Shown piece after piece: positions 16,795-18,821 of a stretch of 18,821 nt of DNA (the stretch's first letter is position 1; each line of letters opens with the position of its first letter). Location of the stretch: the NCBI GenBank assembly GCA_026193555.1, contig JAPHUU010000124.1, positions 1 through 18,821 on the forward strand, given 5' to 3'. The notes under the pieces were generated by a model. The model made no database searches and was not told the origin of the DNA. It worked only from the letters and a program-made list of their open reading frames with translations. The translations under genes and the position numbers were made by a program. The stretch is from Rhodanobacter sp. Lineage in GTDB: Bacteria > Pseudomonadota > Gammaproteobacteria > Xanthomonadales > Rhodanobacteraceae.

Positions 16795-17811
16795 ATGCAT
16801 CCCATGCTGATTACGTGGTGTCTTTTCATCGTCTCCGCCGGCGCGATTTATGCTGCCAGCGAATATTTCGCCAATGGCATCGAGTGGCTCGGCCACAAGG
16901 CCGGGATCGGTGCTACCGCCACCGGCACCGTGCTGGCAGCTTTTGGCACTGCGCTGCCCGAGACCGCGGTGACCTTTGTGGCCGTCGTATTCGGCAAGAC
17001 GCCGCAGGCGCGTGACATCGGTGTTGGCGCCGCCATGGGCGGGCCGCTGGTGCTGGCCACGATTTCCTACGCGGTCGTTGGCGTGGCGCTCTTGTGCAAT
17101 CAGCGACGCCTCAAACGAGCCGATCAGGTTCTGCGGGTCGACAGCCGGCGACTGGCGCGGGACCAATCGTGGTTCCTGGCCATATTCGTGGTCAAGTTCG
17201 GGCTGGGTCTGGTGGCATTCGCCATCAAGCCGTGGCTGGGGCTGTTGTTCCTGGCCGCCTACGCAGCCTACGCATGGCGCGAATTGCGCAGCAACGACAG
17301 TGCACCCATCGACGAAATACTGGAGCCGTTGAAACTTCGTCCCGGTTCCCCTGATCCAGGCTGGCGCTGGGTGCTCGTGCAGACCGTCGCCGCGTTGCTG
17401 TTGATTGCCGCAGCCTCGCGCCTGTTTGTCACCCAACTGGAGGCGATTGGATGGGTGTTGGGGATGCCTGCGCATCTGGTGGCCCTGATGTTGAGCCCGG
17501 TTGCCACCGAGTTGCCGGAAACCGTCAACGCAATGATTTGGGTGCGTCAAGGCAAGGAGCGCCTTGCTCTGGCCAATATCTCCGGTGCCATGATGATCCA
17601 GGCCACCATTCCCAGTTCGCTGGGGTTGTTCGCGACTCCCTGGCTGTTTGACGCGCCTCTGATCGCGGCTGGAGCATTGACCATCGCCGCGGTGGCGCAT
17701 CTTTGGTGGCTCTTCCGCGGCGGCGAGGTCAAGGCGCGCAGGTTGTTGCCGGTAGCGTTGCTTTATGTCGCATTTGCCGTGTTCATCGTGGGTCGCGCAA
17801 GCCACTCATGA
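16795..17811 (+). CDS. CaCA-family cation antiporter, probable Mn2+ exporter
   Basis: About 338 aa with around ten hydrophobic segments. It is an inner-membrane Ca2+/cation antiporter-type protein with both diagnostic alpha repeats: GTVLAAFGTALPETAVT near the N-terminus and LSPVATELPETVNAMIW in the second half, each with the ion-coordinating LPE acidic residue. The first loop is cytosolic and Arg/Lys-rich. The upstream manganese riboswitch indicates that it relieves Mn2+ excess rather than handling Ca2+; this rests on riboswitch family knowledge. The start is uncertain: ATG 16795 is taken, with ATG 16804 and GTG 16765 also possible, and none has a clear ribosome-binding site. It is convergent with the 2OG oxygenase, only 16 bp apart. 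Confidence 0.85.
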   Translation: MHPMLITWCLFIVSAGAIYAASEYFANGIEWLGHKAGIGATATGTVLAAFGTALPETAVTFVAVVFGKTPQARDIGVGAAMGGPLVLATISYAVVGVALLCNQRRLKRADQVLRVDSRRLARDQSWFLAIFVVKFGLGLVAFAIKPWLGLLFLAAYAAYAWRELRSNDSAPIDEILEPLKLRPGSPDPGWRWVLVQTVAALLLIAAASRLFVTQLEAIGWVLGMPAHLVALMLSPVATELPETVNAMIWVRQGKERLALANISGAMMIQATIPSSLGLFATPWLFDAPLIAAGALTIAAVAHLWWLFRGGEVKARRLLPVALLYVAFAVFIVGRASHS

Positions 17812-17827
17812 GGTCGCGCTGCGCTTT

Positions 17828-18523
17828 TCAGTCACGATGAGAGGCGCTGCGATCGCGATCTGCACCCAATCGGGTGTCGAGGCGTCCGAATATCTTCTTG
17901 AATGCCCGCGAAAAATTTCCACGCTTGGTCTTGCGCAGCTTTTCATCCTCACTGGTCAGCCAGGCGACCTGGATCACCCGGCGCTCGCCCTCGTAGGGCA
18001 GATGACCATGGAAGGAATTGTCACACCGTTTGAATACCGCAAACTCACCGTAAAGTGGCGTCAGTTCAGGCACCACGAGGCTGTCGATGTCGTCGATCTT
18101 GTGCAGAAAGCGCAGGCAGCCATCGCTGGTGTCCGGCCACTGCGTGTTCAAATAAAGCAGGGCGGTGACTATCTTGGACTTGCTGTCGGTATGGATCGTG
18201 CCATGGCGCCGGTTGAGCAGGCGGCACAGTGTCACCAACGTCGGGTACTGGCCGAGATTGTCGATGTCCAGTCGTTTCCCCACCGCGCTGGCAAACTCAG
18301 GCGTGGTCATGTTGTCGATCAGCGCATTGACTGTCGGGCCGCAATCGGACGGATCGTAAGGAAAAAAGCCGGCGCTGGCATAACGGGGAAAGTCCCGATC
18401 CAGCGCGCTGCGCGCGTCGTCCGCCAGTTGCCCGTGGGCAATCATGAAGGGAAACGGTTGTCGGAGCACCGTGGTGTCAGGGCGCTCGAGGCGGGCGGGA
18501 TCGAGCAGCACAACGGCACTCAT
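17828..18523 (-). CDS. 2OG-Fe(II) oxygenase family protein
   Basis: A 231-aa protein with the double-stranded beta-helix core of 2-oxoglutarate/Fe(II) dioxygenases. H111 and D113 in GTIHTDSKSKIVTALLYLN and H172 or H174 in CDNSFHGHLPYEGERRVIQVAW form the iron triad, and R181/R182 fits the 2OG-binding Arg. A basic tail (KTKRGNFSRAFKKIFGR) follows. There is no signal peptide, so it is probably cytosolic. Relatives hydroxylate small molecules, lipids or proteins; neighbours give no clue to substrate. It is a single-gene unit with its own promoter, divergent from carA. It is unrelated in sequence to the cupin-like oxygenase at 4947-5843, though both use the same metal chemistry. Confidence 0.82.
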   Translation of the reverse strand: MSAVVLLDPARLERPDTTVLRQPFPFMIAHGQLADDARSALDRDFPRYASAGFFPYDPSDCGPTVNALIDNMTTPEFASAVGKRLDIDNLGQYPTLVTLCRLLNRRHGTIHTDSKSKIVTALLYLNTQWPDTSDGCLRFLHKIDDIDSLVVPELTPLYGEFAVFKRCDNSFHGHLPYEGERRVIQVAWLTSEDEKLRKTKRGNFSRAFKKIFGRLDTRLGADRDRSASHRD

Positions 18524-18553
18524 GGCTCATTCAACTCCATTGAAACGCGGGCT

Positions 18554-18559
18554 ATTGTA
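18554..18559 (-). promoter_or_regulatory. -10 box of the 2OG oxygenase gene
   Basis: TACAAT on the minus strand (18559-18554) lies 31 nt before the ATG at 18523, and GGAG precedes the ATG. No good -35 is visible 16-18 bp upstream. Confidence 0.4.
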
Positions 18560-18615
18560 GCGCCGCTGCCGCGACGGTGATCGTGTGGAATTCCAATCGT
18601 TCATGCGCCATACGG

Positions 18616-18644
18616 TGGACAGAAAGCGCGCCGCCACTTATCAT
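18616..18644 (+). promoter_or_regulatory. Near-consensus sigma70 promoter for carA
   Basis: TGGACA (18616-18621), exactly 17 bp, then TATCAT (18639-18644): five of six matches in each box. Transcription would start near 18651, leaving an untranslated leader of about 86 nt with a 6-bp hairpin CAAGCC/GGCTTG. Confidence 0.7.
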
Positions 18645-18736
18645 TTCCACCCGCCCTGATCCTTTCCCTTCCAAGCTCCACAAGCCTGCCATGGCGCGGC
18701 TTGCGGACTTCGCTGCATCCAAAAGGCGGTTACCGT

Positions 18737-18821
18737 ATGCCTATTTCCGCTGTGCTGGCCCTCGAAGACGGCAGCGTGTTTCACGGTCATGCCGTGGGCG
18801 CGACTGGCGATACCGTTGGTG
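18737..18821 (+). CDS. carA: Carbamoyl-phosphate synthase small subunit, N-terminus (runs off window)
   Basis: Only 28 codons are present, reading MPISAVLALEDGSVFHGHAVGATGDTVG, which matches the start of CarA (in E. coli ALLVLEDGTQFHGRAIGATGSAVG). CarA is the glutamine amidotransferase subunit of carbamoyl-phosphate synthase, which feeds pyrimidine and arginine synthesis in the cytoplasm. AAGGCGG precedes the ATG at 7-nt spacing. Its position after dapB and the chaperone operon agrees with Xanthomonadales gene order. The catalytic domain is outside the window. Confidence 0.9.
   Translation, partial: MPISAVLALEDGSVFHGHAVGATGDTVG

Overview
The window looks like chromosomal DNA of a high-GC gammaproteobacterium of the Xanthomonadales, most likely Rhodanobacteraceae (Rhodanobacter/Dyella/Frateuria type). 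This is inferred from the block recN | hrcA-grpE-dnaK-dnaJ-dapB ... carA, a gene order I associate with Xanthomonas relatives, and from the protein sequences. No database search was possible.

Layout. 1-987: the 5' part of an IS4-family transposase runs off the left edge. Its leader hairpin follows, then the broken, frameshifted tail of a DUF1289-type gene. 972-2657 (-): a secreted Amidohydro_3-type hydrolase, with unexplained sequence upstream that is probably accessory. 3123-4836 (+): a translationally coupled envelope redox pair. One member is a degenerate Lgt-like membrane domain fused to a TlpA thioredoxin, the other a DsbG-like periplasmic CPYC protein. 4947-5843 (-): a JmjC/cupin-like oxygenase. 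6184-8777: a MASE1-type histidine kinase (-) and a divergent UhpA/NarL-type response regulator (+). Directly downstream of the kinase, on the same strand, lies a roughly 200-nt highly structured GGA-rich element that ends in a strong intrinsic terminator. 8813-10486 (-): recN. 10610-15629 (+): the heat-shock chaperone operon hrcA-grpE-dnaK-dnaJ, with a sigma32-like promoter ending on the hrcA stop codon. 15688-16488 (+): dapB. 16590-17811 (+): a yybP-ykoY (Mn2+) riboswitch, a strong hairpin and a CaCA-family antiporter. 17828-18523 (-): a 2OG-Fe(II) oxygenase. 18737-end (+): the first 28 codons of carA behind a near-consensus promoter.

The most interesting item is the unannotated RNA at about 6184-6384 (-). 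Four compensating stems can be drawn by hand. GGA triplets sit in small hairpin loops, including two AGGA tetraloops resembling CsrA/RsmA sites. A 15-bp TAGGAA/TTCCTA palindrome abuts a plausible -35. The proposal is a Csr/Rsm-type sponge RNA, perhaps controlled by the adjacent two-component system. The structure is read directly from sequence; the CsrA link and the regulation are inference.
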